64,000 bases of DNA from Bacillota bacterium (GTDB lineage Bacteria > Bacillota > Clostridia > Acetivibrionales > DSM-1351). Under the pieces are notes generated by a model. The model searched no databases. It worked only from the letters and a program-made list of their open reading frames with translations, and was not told the origin of the DNA. Location of the stretch: positions 10,883 through 74,882 of the forward strand of contig JAEWSZ010000170.1 of assembly GCA_023397905.1 (NCBI GenBank). The letters run 5' to 3'. This document shows positions 25,464 through 33,626 of the stretch, piece after piece (the stretch's first letter is position 1; each line of letters begins with the position of its first letter). A program made the translations under genes and the position numbers.

Positions 25464-26774
25464 ATGTATAATAACTTTAACGATGATGATTGGAACAGGC
25501 AATCACAGAGTAATTATAATTTTGATACAGGCTCAGGCTACCGGAACAGCAATCAGACATATTATAAAGAAATAATTGTAAAACCTCAGAAAAGCAGGGG
25601 GCGCAGATTTATTACCTATTTCTCCCTGGTACTTATTACATCGCTAATTACCAGCTTTGTTGTGGGCGGAGTTATGTATTCAAAATTTTCACAGTTGGAC
25701 GATCAGATGGGGACCCTTCAGAGGACAGTCGCCTCAAGCTCTTCCAAAGTCTCGCAGACTTCCGCGGTTTCCTCGGTCCCAAAGGCGACAAACCTTTTGA
25801 GTTCATCGGGTTCCGGGGATCTGACGGTGCCTGAGATAGCCAAAAAGGTAGGCCCGTCAATAGTGGGAATTAAAATGTCGGTGCCCTCCAACAGGCAATC
25901 CTCATTTTTCGGCAACGGCTCGTCCACTTCCGACTCCGAGGGCTCCGGCATAATCATCAGCGAGGACGGCTATATAATGACCAATTACCACGTGGTACAG
26001 TACGCCGATCCCAAGAGCGGCGCTAATAACACCACTCTGACGGTATATCTGCCCGATAAAAGAGAAGCAAAGGCCACATTTGTGGGCGGGGACAGCGACA
26101 ACGACCTGGCGGTTGTAAAAATCAACCTGGCAGATCTTCCCGTGGCAGAACTGGGAGACTCCTCGGAAATCGAGGTTGGAGATCCGGCGGTCGCCATTGG
26201 AAATCCTCTCGGCATGGAATTCGCGGGCTCTGTCACCTATGGTGTAATAAGCGCTTTAAACAGGCAGCTCAATACCGGTGACAACAGCATGAATCTTATA
26301 CAGACCGACGCGGCAATAAATCCCGGAAACAGCGGCGGCGCACTGGTAAATTCCAAGGGCCAGGTAATCGGTATCAACTCCGCCAAGATTTCCGAGTCCG
26401 GGGTGGAAGGCCTGGGATTTGCAATCCCCATGAATACGGCCAAACCCATAATAGACCAGCTGAGGGCTTACGGATATGTGAAAGGAAAGCCATTACTTGG
26501 AATACAGGCCCAGGAGGTTACAGAGCAAATATCACAGATGTACGGCTTCCCCGTAGGAGTATATATCTATGAAGTAACTCCCGGCGGAGCAGCAGCCAAT
26601 GCAGGCCTGAAAAAGGGCGATATCCTGACCAAGCTTGACGGAACCGCAATAAAAAGCATGTCCGACATAGACACGGTCAAAAAGAAGCACAAGGCCGGCG
26701 ATACGGTTGAGGCCGTGGTTTCAAGAGACGGAACAAACCTCACCGTCAAGGTGACCTTTACGGAAGACAAATAA
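25464..26774 (+). CDS. htrA: HtrA/DegP-type membrane-anchored serine protease
   Basis: This 436-residue protease has a cytoplasmic Asn-rich tail, a membrane anchor at about residues 49-70, a Ser-rich linker, a trypsin-like domain with catalytic His176 (TNYHVVQ), Asp214 (SDNDLAVVKI) and Ser290 (NPGNSGGALV), and one C-terminal PDZ domain with GVYIYEVTPGGAAANAGL. It degrades or refolds damaged proteins outside the membrane. The ATG at 25464 is chosen because GGAGGAG sits just before it; an upstream in-frame ATG at 25446 contains that site. A strong terminator follows. Confidence 0.95.
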   Translation: MYNNFNDDDWNRQSQSNYNFDTGSGYRNSNQTYYKEIIVKPQKSRGRRFITYFSLVLITSLITSFVVGGVMYSKFSQLDDQMGTLQRTVASSSSKVSQTSAVSSVPKATNLLSSSGSGDLTVPEIAKKVGPSIVGIKMSVPSNRQSSFFGNGSSTSDSEGSGIIISEDGYIMTNYHVVQYADPKSGANNTTLTVYLPDKREAKATFVGGDSDNDLAVVKINLADLPVAELGDSSEIEVGDPAVAIGNPLGMEFAGSVTYGVISALNRQLNTGDNSMNLIQTDAAINPGNSGGALVNSKGQVIGINSAKISESGVEGLGFAIPMNTAKPIIDQLRAYGYVKGKPLLGIQAQEVTEQISQMYGFPVGVYIYEVTPGGAAANAGLKKGDILTKLDGTAIKSMSDIDTVKKKHKAGDTVEAVVSRDGTNLTVKVTFTEDK

Positions 26775-26833
26775 AAACAACAATGTTATCCATTGATTAT
26801 CATATACTGTAATACTTTTTCCCCCTGAAAAAT

Positions 26834-26869
26834 CAAAAGGAAGCGAGCTGTGCAGCCCGCTTCCTTTTG
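26834..26869. terminator. Bidirectional terminator between htrA and msrAB
   Basis: CAAAAGGAAGCG pairs with CGCTTCCTTTTG (12 bp) around a short loop with an inner AGC/GCC-type step. A- and T-runs flank it, so it can serve both convergent genes. Confidence 0.85.
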
Positions 26870-26887
26870 GTTTTCTCATTTATTCCG

Positions 26888-27874
26888 CTATTCCGCTTGT
26901 TCCACCAGCGGTATAAAGTCCCCGTATCCGCTGTCCTTCATGTCCTCAAGAGGTATGAACCTCAGAGCCGCGCTGTTTATGCAATATCTCAGGCCGCCTT
27001 TATCCGCCGGCCCGTCCTCGAACACATGGCCCAGATGGCTGCCCCCCGCTCTGCTGGTCACCTCTGTCCTGTACATGCGGCCTTTATCCTCACTGTATTT
27101 TACAACCTCGTCGTCAATAGGACGCGTAAAGCTGGGCCAGCCGCAGCCCGAATCAAATTTATCCCCGGAGGCGAACAGGGGCTCTCCCGTCACAACATCC
27201 ACATAGATTCCCTTCTTTTTATTATCCCAGAACCGGTTTTCAAAGGGGGGCTCGGTGGCTTTATTCTGAGTGACCTCATACTGTTCCCTGCTCAGCTCTT
27301 TTTTCAGGATCCCGTCATGGGGCTTTGGATACTTTGATCCGTCGACCCTGGCCCTGGCCGCATTTTTCAGTTCGCTGATCAATGCCAGGTCCACATGGCA
27401 ATAGCCGTTGGGGTTTTTATCCAGGTAAGCCTGGTGGTATTCCTCGGCTTTGTAAAAATTGCTCAGAGGCAGAACCTCCGTGACGATCTTACCGCTGTAC
27501 TCTTTCTGTTTTCTTCCTATATAGCTTTCAATGACCGTCCTGTCCGCAGGATCTTTGTAGTATATCCCGGTCCTGTACTGGGTGCCGGTGTCATGTCCCT
27601 GCCTGTTCAGCAGAGTGGGGTCGATTATCCTGAAAAAATAGTCCAACAGGGTATCCAGAGAGATTCTGCCCGGATTATATTTTATATACACCGTTTCCGC
27701 ATGTCCCGTATTATTTCTGCAAACCTCTTCATAAGATGGATTTTCCGTTCTGCCGTTGGCATAGCCCACCTCTGTGTGAAGCACTCCCGGAACATTTTTG
27801 ATAAAAGCTTCAACACCCCAGAAGCACCCTCCTGCAAGCCATATTTCCGAAAATCTGTCAATTGGATTTATCAT
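26888..27874 (-). CDS. msrAB: Bifunctional methionine sulfoxide reductase MsrA-MsrB
   Basis: MsrA occupies about residues 9-165, with catalytic Cys in WLAGGCFWGVEAF; MsrB follows at about 190-320, with DSGCGWPSFTRPI and catalytic Cys in RYCINSAALRF. Together they repair both sulfoxide epimers of methionine. The usual MsrB zinc CxxC pair is absent (YVDVVTGEPLF), as in other fused forms. I chose the ATG at 27874 (AAGG five bases upstream, 328 residues); the frame is open to an ATG at 27967 without a ribosome site, which would add 31 residues. A promoter is predicted at 28071-28099. Confidence 0.93.
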   Translation of the reverse strand: MINPIDRFSEIWLAGGCFWGVEAFIKNVPGVLHTEVGYANGRTENPSYEEVCRNNTGHAETVYIKYNPGRISLDTLLDYFFRIIDPTLLNRQGHDTGTQYRTGIYYKDPADRTVIESYIGRKQKEYSGKIVTEVLPLSNFYKAEEYHQAYLDKNPNGYCHVDLALISELKNAARARVDGSKYPKPHDGILKKELSREQYEVTQNKATEPPFENRFWDNKKKGIYVDVVTGEPLFASGDKFDSGCGWPSFTRPIDDEVVKYSEDKGRMYRTEVTSRAGGSHLGHVFEDGPADKGGLRYCINSAALRFIPLEDMKDSGYGDFIPLVEQAE

Positions 27875-28070
27875 AAATGCCTTGTATGATATAGTCTGAT
27901 CCTTATCTAAATCATACGCTCCTTTCCAAAAATACTTATTGTTAATTTTTATATACACTATTTTCATCAGATATATTCAGTCATCCGGTAGGGGGAATAA
28001 GACCCGGTACCAAAAGATAAACTGATGCATCCGATACTTTAAAGTTACCCAAATCAGAGTTTCTTAAACC

Positions 28071-28099
28071 ATCCTATCCCCCGCCGGAAGAATTGTCAA
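28071..28099 (-). promoter_or_regulatory. Promoter of msrAB
   Basis: On the minus strand TTGACA (28099-28094), 17 bp, TAGGAT (28076-28071). The spacer is G-rich and forms one arm of an inverted repeat. Confidence 0.6.
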
Positions 28100-28188
28100 C
28101 CTCAAGAAATAATTGGATTTGGTTTTAAAAACCGTTTAATGCGCATATTAATTTATTGTTAATTTTTAACTGTATGCCCATATACTGT

Positions 28189-28217
28189 TTGTGATTTAAA
28201 GAATTAAATGTTATGAT
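28189..28217 (+). promoter_or_regulatory. Promoter of the GDPD gene
   Basis: TTGTGA (28189-28194), 17 bp, TATGAT (28212-28217), about 60 bp before the start codon. Confidence 0.55.
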
Positions 28218-28281
28218 AGAATATGGTATTCAGACATATCATCAGTAGAATGCTTAAACAATAATGAAGGGAAGAATCTGC

Positions 28282-29013
28282 ATGAGTACTTTAGTCTGGG
28301 CCCACAGAGGGGCCTCTGCCTATGCTCCCGAAAATTCGCTGGAAGCCTTTCGGCTGGCCGACCGCCAGGGAGCGGACGGAATCGAACTGGATATACATAT
28401 GACCAGGGACGGCCATCTTGTAGTTGCACACGATGAAACCATAGACCGGTGTTCAAACGGCAAGGGCCGGATAATAGATATGACTCTTAAAGAACTTCTC
28501 ACCTATGACTTTTCAAACAACATGCCCGACTATAAAAATACAAAGATCCCCACCCTGCAGGAGGTTTTATCCTTTGTCAAGGGTACCGGAATGACTGTAA
28601 ATATTGAAATAAAATCCGGAATAGTCATTTATGACGGTATTGAAGAAAAGGCCCTTTCCCTCGTTTCGAGAATGGGAATGAAAAGAAGGGTCATGTACTC
28701 CTCCTTTAATCACTTCAGCCTGATGCTCATAAAGGAAATAGACAAATCCATTCCCATAGGGCTTTTATACACGGAAGCAATGTTTGAGCCCCATATTTAT
28801 GCAATGCATTTGAAGGCCGACGCTATCCATCCATATTATCCGACTATTATGGTTCCCGGTACAGTGTCCGGCTGCAAGGCAAACGGCATCCGCATACATC
28901 CCTGGACTGTAAACGAGCCGGAGCATATGGGCTGGATGTACAGGGAAGGCGTAAACGCCATAATTACAAATTACCCCGATGTGGCGCTGAAAATAAGGAA
29001 AGAGTTACTTTAA
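28282..29013 (+). CDS. Glycerophosphodiester phosphodiesterase
   Basis: This 243-residue enzyme has the GDPD signature set: WAHRGASAYAPENSLEAF at the start with catalytic His, GADGIELDIHMTRDGHLVVAHDE with the metal-binding Glu/Asp and second His, and NIEIKSG in the barrel. It hydrolyses glycerophosphodiesters to glycerol-3-phosphate and an alcohol. There is no signal peptide, so it acts in the cytoplasm. The ATG at 28282 follows GAAGGGAAG by seven bases and is preferred over one at 28264. An MFS carrier gene follows 44 bp later, perhaps the importer of a related substrate. Confidence 0.93.
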   Translation: MSTLVWAHRGASAYAPENSLEAFRLADRQGADGIELDIHMTRDGHLVVAHDETIDRCSNGKGRIIDMTLKELLTYDFSNNMPDYKNTKIPTLQEVLSFVKGTGMTVNIEIKSGIVIYDGIEEKALSLVSRMGMKRRVMYSSFNHFSLMLIKEIDKSIPIGLLYTEAMFEPHIYAMHLKADAIHPYYPTIMVPGTVSGCKANGIRIHPWTVNEPEHMGWMYREGVNAIITNYPDVALKIRKELL

Positions 29014-29057
29014 AACCTTTAAATACCTTTTAAAAATAAAATACCGGAGGACTGACT

Positions 29058-30338
29058 ATGAAGCTGAACTACAGGCAGACCTTTCTCATAGGCTTTGGAT
29101 TTTTTGCCAGTTCCATTGCATGGGCAGTGTATAACAATTACGTTCCCGTACTTTTGAGCAACTACCTGTCCAGTACGACATTGATCGGCGTAATCATGAC
29201 TTTTGACAATATCTTCGGAGTGATTTTCCAGCCGGTTTTCGGGACCCTCTCCGACAGGACCCGCACCAGGTTCGGCCGCAGAATGCCTTACGTATTGCTG
29301 GGAATTCCAATCTGCGCCGCAGTATTCCCTTTTATACCCTATACCAAATCCATTTTTTCACTGATGGCCGTCGTAATAGTTTTCAATTTCGTCATGTCCA
29401 CCTGGAGGGCTCCGGTGGTGGCCCTGATGCCGGATCTGACACCCGCGCCCCTGCGAAGCCAGGCAAACGGGATCATCAACTTTATGGGGGGCCTTGGAAG
29501 CCTGTTTTCCTTCTTTGTGGGAGGCCTGCTTTTTAAGGCGGGCGGAATGCCCCTTCCCTTCCTGGCCAGCGCCCTGCTGATGGTAGTAGCCGTGATTATT
29601 TTGAGATTGTTTATAAAGGAAAGGGAAAACGTGCTGCTCCATGACCGGAATGCCGAGGAAGAAAAAGAAGAAATAACAGAAAAGACAGAAAATGAAAGTA
29701 CCGCCCCTGCCTCACAGAATAACGGGAAACTTGATTTTTTCAAATCCGGCAAAAACAAGAGTCTGATTTTCCTGCTTTTTGCCATCCTGTTCTGGTTCTC
29801 AGGCTACAATGCCATTGAAACCTTTTTCAGCCTGTATGTAAAAAACACCCTGAGGGATTCCGCCGGAAATTTTCTCACTGCAGGAGATGCCTCCCTGCTG
29901 CTGTCGCTGTTTTCCCTCACGTTTCTGTTTTTCTCCATACCCGCGGGTTTTATTTCGACGAAGCTGGGGAGGAAAACTACCATTATAATCGGCCTGGCAG
30001 GCGTCATGGTGCTCTTTACCCTGATGATATTTACGGATAATATCTGGGCTCTCAGGATACTTCTGCTCATAGGGGGTATTTTCTGGGCCTGCGTAAACAT
30101 AAATTCACTGCCCATGGTGGTGGAGATGGCAAAATGGGCGGATATAGGGAAATATACCGGCTACTACTATTTCTTCTCTTTCAGCGCTGCCATCATAAGC
30201 CCCATACTCTTTGGTTTCATACGGGATATGGTGTCGCGCTACGACGCAATTTTTGCCTACTCTGCGGTTGCCTTTGCCCTCGCCATAATCTGCATGCTGT
30301 TTGTAAAACACGGAGAGGCCAAATCAGCCGGGGGCTGA
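29058..30338 (+). CDS. MFS transporter, SLC45/GPH-like sugar carrier type
   Basis: This 426-residue protein has about 12 membrane segments split by an acidic cytoplasmic loop (about residues 196-230, Glu/Lys-rich). The loop 2-3 motif GTLSDRTRTRFGRRMPYVL near residue 61 is typical of sugar-proton symporters of the SLC45/GPH-like group. The substrate is unknown; sugars or glycosides are the usual cargo. CGGAGG precedes the ATG. It probably shares a transcript with the GDPD gene. Confidence 0.85.
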   Translation: MKLNYRQTFLIGFGFFASSIAWAVYNNYVPVLLSNYLSSTTLIGVIMTFDNIFGVIFQPVFGTLSDRTRTRFGRRMPYVLLGIPICAAVFPFIPYTKSIFSLMAVVIVFNFVMSTWRAPVVALMPDLTPAPLRSQANGIINFMGGLGSLFSFFVGGLLFKAGGMPLPFLASALLMVVAVIILRLFIKERENVLLHDRNAEEEKEEITEKTENESTAPASQNNGKLDFFKSGKNKSLIFLLFAILFWFSGYNAIETFFSLYVKNTLRDSAGNFLTAGDASLLLSLFSLTFLFFSIPAGFISTKLGRKTTIIIGLAGVMVLFTLMIFTDNIWALRILLLIGGIFWACVNINSLPMVVEMAKWADIGKYTGYYYFFSFSAAIISPILFGFIRDMVSRYDAIFAYSAVAFALAIICMLFVKHGEAKSAGG

Positions 30339-30348
30339 TACGGGGCTT

Positions 30349-30630
30349 TTACAATTCCTCGTACACAAAATCGGTTATCTCGGCCTCGGTATTTCCCTCA
30401 ATAAACCTCATGACCTGGTCCAGCACGGCGTTTGCCTGCGCTCTGGCATTTGATACGCAGGCGGCCCCCAGTACGATTGTCTGGCAATAATCCTGCTCAT
30501 CGACTTCGGCAATTGATATGTTAAACTTATTGCCTGCCCGCTGTACGAGGCTTTTTACTATCATCCTCTTTTCTTTGAGAGAATGGCAGGCAGGCGCATA
30601 CAGCTTTATTCTCAGTGTTGATACTACCAT
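30349..30630 (-). CDS. DUF503 (YlxP-like) protein
   Basis: This 93-residue protein matches DUF503 in size and pattern: an initial beta strand VVSTLRIKLYAP, then HSLKEKRMIVKSLVQRAGNKFNISIAEVD and NARAQANAVLDQVMRFIE. The family has a ferredoxin-like fold and no firm function; it is often near ribosome-maturation genes. The ATG at 30630 is chosen for GGAGG seven bases upstream; upstream frame is open to 30702. It ends ten bases from the convergent MFS stop. Confidence 0.88.
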   Translation of the reverse strand: MVVSTLRIKLYAPACHSLKEKRMIVKSLVQRAGNKFNISIAEVDEQDYCQTIVLGAACVSNARAQANAVLDQVMRFIEGNTEAEITDFVYEEL

Positions 30631-30682
30631 TTTATCCTCCGTCCCGTGCAATGTGGCAGACAGGCCCCACAGGGCGCCGCCT

Positions 30683-30904
30683 CTACTCTCCCACGTACTC
30701 AAAACGCCTGCGGCTCAGGCCGTCTCTTTCAATGATCTCATTCCACATTGCGGCGGACCTGACCCAGACACCCATGTCTCCGTAAAGAGCCTGGTAAACC
30801 ACCATTTCTTCAAGGGTCTCGCTGTGCTTTGCCACATGCAGCACTCTGTATTCCTTACCCTTGAAATGCCTGTATTTTCCGGGTTTTATTATATCATTCA
30901 TCAT
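30683..30904 (-). CDS. DUF1653 protein
   Basis: This 73-residue protein fits DUF1653: IIKPGKYRHFKGKEYRVLHV, ETLEEMVVYQALYGD and the C-terminal RRFEYVGE with an aromatic-rich beta fold. Function is unknown. GGGAGA precedes two adjacent ATGs. It lies in a same-strand run with DUF188 and DUF503 genes and the aldo/keto reductase, with gaps of 24-52 bp. Confidence 0.9.
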   Translation of the reverse strand: MMNDIIKPGKYRHFKGKEYRVLHVAKHSETLEEMVVYQALYGDMGVWVRSAAMWNEIIERDGLSRRRFEYVGE

Positions 30905-30928
30905 ATATGTCTCCCGCCAGCATGGTTT

Positions 30929-31360
30929 TTATTCCTCCAGAAGCCTTATAAACGCCTTTTCAAAGGCATCGTCGTTTTCTTTTGTCCGCTTTTTTATTGT
31001 GCCGGTCCTGCCTCCGGCCCTGCGGACCTTCTGACCAAGATGCCTTTCAAAAAGCAGCCTGTCCATATTGTTCCCGGAATAGACCATTCCGTTCTGGTTC
31101 AGGGCTCTCGCCCCTTTTCCCAGCGCCATAGCGGCAACCCCATAATCCTGTGTCACCACTATGTCTCCGCTTTGCAGCAGATTTATGAGCTTTATGTCAA
31201 CGCTGTCCCTTCCCTTGTCCACCGTCACCACAGTGCTGTAGCCGTCGAAAAGCTCATGGCTGGTATCTATTATCATAGTAACCGGAACGTTATATTTTTT
31301 GGCGTTTTTTACAATTATGCCTTTTACGGGGCATGCGTCCGCATCAACAAGTACCTTCAT
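30929..31360 (-). CDS. DUF188 (YaiI/YqxD) family protein
   Basis: This 143-residue protein begins MKVLVDADACPVKGI, the hallmark of the YaiI/YqxD family, which has a PIN-like fold and is a suspected nuclease. Further motifs are ELFDGYSTVVTVDKGRDSVD and DYGVAAMALGKGARAL. The ATG at 31360 matches the usual family start and has AGGAA about nine bases upstream. An alternative ATG at 31390 overlaps the stop codon of the aldo/keto reductase by one base and would add ten residues. Confidence 0.9.
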   Translation of the reverse strand: MKVLVDADACPVKGIIVKNAKKYNVPVTMIIDTSHELFDGYSTVVTVDKGRDSVDIKLINLLQSGDIVVTQDYGVAAMALGKGARALNQNGMVYSGNNMDRLLFERHLGQKVRRAGGRTGTIKKRTKENDDAFEKAFIRLLEE

Positions 31361-31389
31361 ATTTTTGTATTCCTGTACATTTATTCCCA

Positions 31390-32532
31390 TTATACTGCCG
31401 TCAGCACCTTTTCCACGCGGGCGAGCTCATGGCGTATTTTCAGATGCTGAGGACATTTCTTTTCGCAGAAGCCGCAGTCCTTACAGACATCAAATGTCTT
31501 TCCGCCTTCTTTTACATAATCGGCAAACTGCTTTTTGGCGGCCTCCGACAGGCCATAAACATTGTGGTTTGTGTACATATTGAAAATATCGGGAATTTTG
31601 ATTTCCGCCGGGCAGGGCTGGCAGTACTTGCAGCCGGTGCAATACAGCTCGCTGAATTTTTTCAGCTGCTCCATGGCTTCTCCCAGCTGTACCCATTCAC
31701 TCTCCGAGAGCACCGTCCCGTCATTGCCTATTTTAATATTTTTCTGCACCATGTCCAGTGTCTGCATGCCCGACAGAGCGCAGCTCAGATTTGGATTGCC
31801 CAGTACAAATTTAAATGCCAGCTCGTAAGTGGCTATAGACGGTTTACCTGTCAGTTTTGTATACAAATCCGTGGGCGCCGAAAGCCTTCCGCCTCCCACA
31901 GGCCCCATGGCCACGGTACCCATTCCCTTTGACGCCGCATAAGCCAGCATTTCTTCATTGCTGCGGTCCAGCAGATTGTACTGCACAAGCATAGTCTCCA
32001 TGGGGATGCCGCGTTTAATTGAGCCGTCGATAATATGCTTTATGCTCTGGGGCTGGTCGTGAAAAGAAAAGGAAATATGGCGGATAAGGCCTTCTTCCTT
32101 TGCCTTCTGAGCTTCAAGCAGCAAATCCTGCTTCATTATTATATTATCAAAGGAGCCCTTGTTAATTCCCCAGAAATGGTAGAAGTCCACGTAATCAGTG
32201 TCCATTTTCTTTAAGCTGGCTTCAAGAGTCTTGCGGTAATCCGACGGTTTTCCCACCACTTCCAGCGGGAGCTTTGTGGAAAGCATGACCTTGCTGCGGA
32301 AGGTTTTTACTGCTTTTCCCACCGCTTCTTCGCTGTTTTTATTGCAGTAATATGGAGCAGTGTCATAGTAGTTGATGCCGTTTTCATATGCATAACGGAT
32401 CATTTCAAAGGCTTTATCCTCATCGATAAACCACTTTTCATTTTCCTGGTATTCGGGAAGGCGCATGCAGCCAAAACCCACTGATGAAATCTGTTCCCCT
32501 GTATTTCCGAATTTACGGTAATTCATACTCAT
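31390..32532 (-). CDS. Aldo/keto reductase with C-terminal 4Fe-4S ferredoxin domain
   Basis: This 380-residue protein has an aldo/keto reductase barrel with the tetrad visible as Asp and Tyr in NYYDTAPYY, Lys in LSTKLPLE and His in FYHFWG. The last 100 residues carry cysteine clusters CTGCKYCQPCP and CKDCGFCEKKCP, as in the ferredoxin-linked aldo/keto reductases of anaerobes. It reduces an unknown carbonyl. GGGG lies before two close ATGs (32532 and 32526). It heads a run of small conserved genes to its left. Confidence 0.93.
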   Translation of the reverse strand: MSMNYRKFGNTGEQISSVGFGCMRLPEYQENEKWFIDEDKAFEMIRYAYENGINYYDTAPYYCNKNSEEAVGKAVKTFRSKVMLSTKLPLEVVGKPSDYRKTLEASLKKMDTDYVDFYHFWGINKGSFDNIIMKQDLLLEAQKAKEEGLIRHISFSFHDQPQSIKHIIDGSIKRGIPMETMLVQYNLLDRSNEEMLAYAASKGMGTVAMGPVGGGRLSAPTDLYTKLTGKPSIATYELAFKFVLGNPNLSCALSGMQTLDMVQKNIKIGNDGTVLSESEWVQLGEAMEQLKKFSELYCTGCKYCQPCPAEIKIPDIFNMYTNHNVYGLSEAAKKQFADYVKEGGKTFDVCKDCGFCEKKCPQHLKIRHELARVEKVLTAV

Positions 32533-32680
32533 TTTCCCCTTTTCTGATAATCTCCATATAGTTTCCGCCCTGTTTCAGGGTTCCGGATTTTACAGTTGCC
32601 TCTTCCAATTGTATCACAGGGAGGCCAGTTTAAACAGCCTCAAAAGGGGTGCTTCGAAAAGTATGTCCGCTAAACGCAGC

Positions 32681-33607
32681 TCAGTATGGATAAACATACT
32701 CATCCTCAGGTTTTTCAGCCTTTGTGATATCCAGCGCATACAGGACCGGAGCCTTCATGTCCATATGCTTTTCATATTCGACCTTTATTTTTGCAGTAAC
32801 ATAGACCCAGTCGTTGTCCTTCCACTGAGACGCCGAGCTGCTTTTGCAGATAAAGCCGTAGGGCGCCAGGTCGGCCGCGCAGCAAACCATGGACATACGG
32901 GCCGGAACGAACTCGTCCTTGCCGAAATCCTTCATTCTGAATACGGTGCCCTTGATTTTTATAGTCTTGCCTTCGTATTTTCCGGGGTTGTCGTATGCAT
33001 CCGCATACCATGCCAGAAAATCGTCATCGCTGACGGTTATAAAATCCGAGTCTGAGTTGAAGGCTTTCGCCGCATCGCTTTCAATGATATCCTGCGAGGC
33101 GGGCGGCGTATTTCCGTCTGAAGCCGCCGGGTCCTGGAGCTGGTCTGTTCCTGCGGTCTGACCGCCGGTCTGGAGACCGTTTTGGGTACCGGTTTGCAGA
33201 TCGTCCTGAGTACCGGTCCGGTCCGGGGCGGCCTGTGAAGTATCCTGTGTGCCGCCTCCCGTATTGCGGCCCAGGGTTCCCGAGGCGACAGCGATTCCGC
33301 CTCCCAGCTGCATGTTGGCCGAACCCGCGGTTGACGCAGGAATTGCAAAGCCCGTCATTATTGGAATTGCGAGAATAATGCAGGGTAAAATATTAATTTT
33401 ATGTTTGGGCCTGAACAGCCTTGGCAGCATGGACAATGCGATGACCAGCAGAGCTGCCGCCGCAAACCATACGTATTTTTCTATTCTGGGATGGACATAA
33501 TATTTCATTTTCCCGGTGGTAAGGGCTGTAAATAACAAAATGTCCAGAACCACCAGAACAGATATCTGTATAAAACATTCCCAATTCAGCTTCTTCAACT
33601 CTATCAC
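32681..33607 (-). CDS. TIGR03943 (YcgQ-like) membrane protein
   Basis: This 308-residue protein has an N-terminal membrane portion (helices at about residues 15-33, 45-62, 72-92), a long Gly/Thr/Gln/Asp-rich linker (about 100-175), and a C-terminal domain with GKTIKIKGTVFRMKDF, RMSMVCCAADLAPYGF and WVYVTAKIKVEYE. This layout fits TIGR03943, usually encoded next to a YraQ/DUF318 permease. It starts at GTG with AGGAG just upstream and follows the fused GTPase-permease gene by 19 bp. A role in metal handling is inferred from context; the Cys-Cys pair in the C-terminal domain may bind metal. Confidence 0.85.
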   Translation of the reverse strand: MIELKKLNWECFIQISVLVVLDILLFTALTTGKMKYYVHPRIEKYVWFAAAALLVIALSMLPRLFRPKHKINILPCIILAIPIMTGFAIPASTAGSANMQLGGGIAVASGTLGRNTGGGTQDTSQAAPDRTGTQDDLQTGTQNGLQTGGQTAGTDQLQDPAASDGNTPPASQDIIESDAAKAFNSDSDFITVSDDDFLAWYADAYDNPGKYEGKTIKIKGTVFRMKDFGKDEFVPARMSMVCCAADLAPYGFICKSSSASQWKDNDWVYVTAKIKVEYEKHMDMKAPVLYALDITKAEKPEDEYVYPY

Positions 33608-33626
33608 CCGCTCCTGTTCCTGTTTA

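Larger units (their letters stand above)
27875..28281. other. 407-bp gap between divergent msrAB and GDPD genes
   Basis: Holds two divergent promoters, listed separately, and a GC-rich inverted repeat (27985-28002 with 28072-28087) that overlaps the msrAB promoter. The msrAB transcript would have a leader of about 190 bases. No gene is supported. Confidence 0.5.

Noticed and set aside
27985..28087. A SAM (S-box) riboswitch upstream of msrAB
   Set aside because: The consensus core is absent and a good promoter lies inside the distal arm, so most of that arm would not be transcribed.
30518..31450. A 310-codon open frame on the plus strand
   Set aside because: It lies opposite three convincing minus-strand genes (DUF503, DUF1653, DUF188) and has no family features or suitable ribosome site; it is a shadow of their codon bias.
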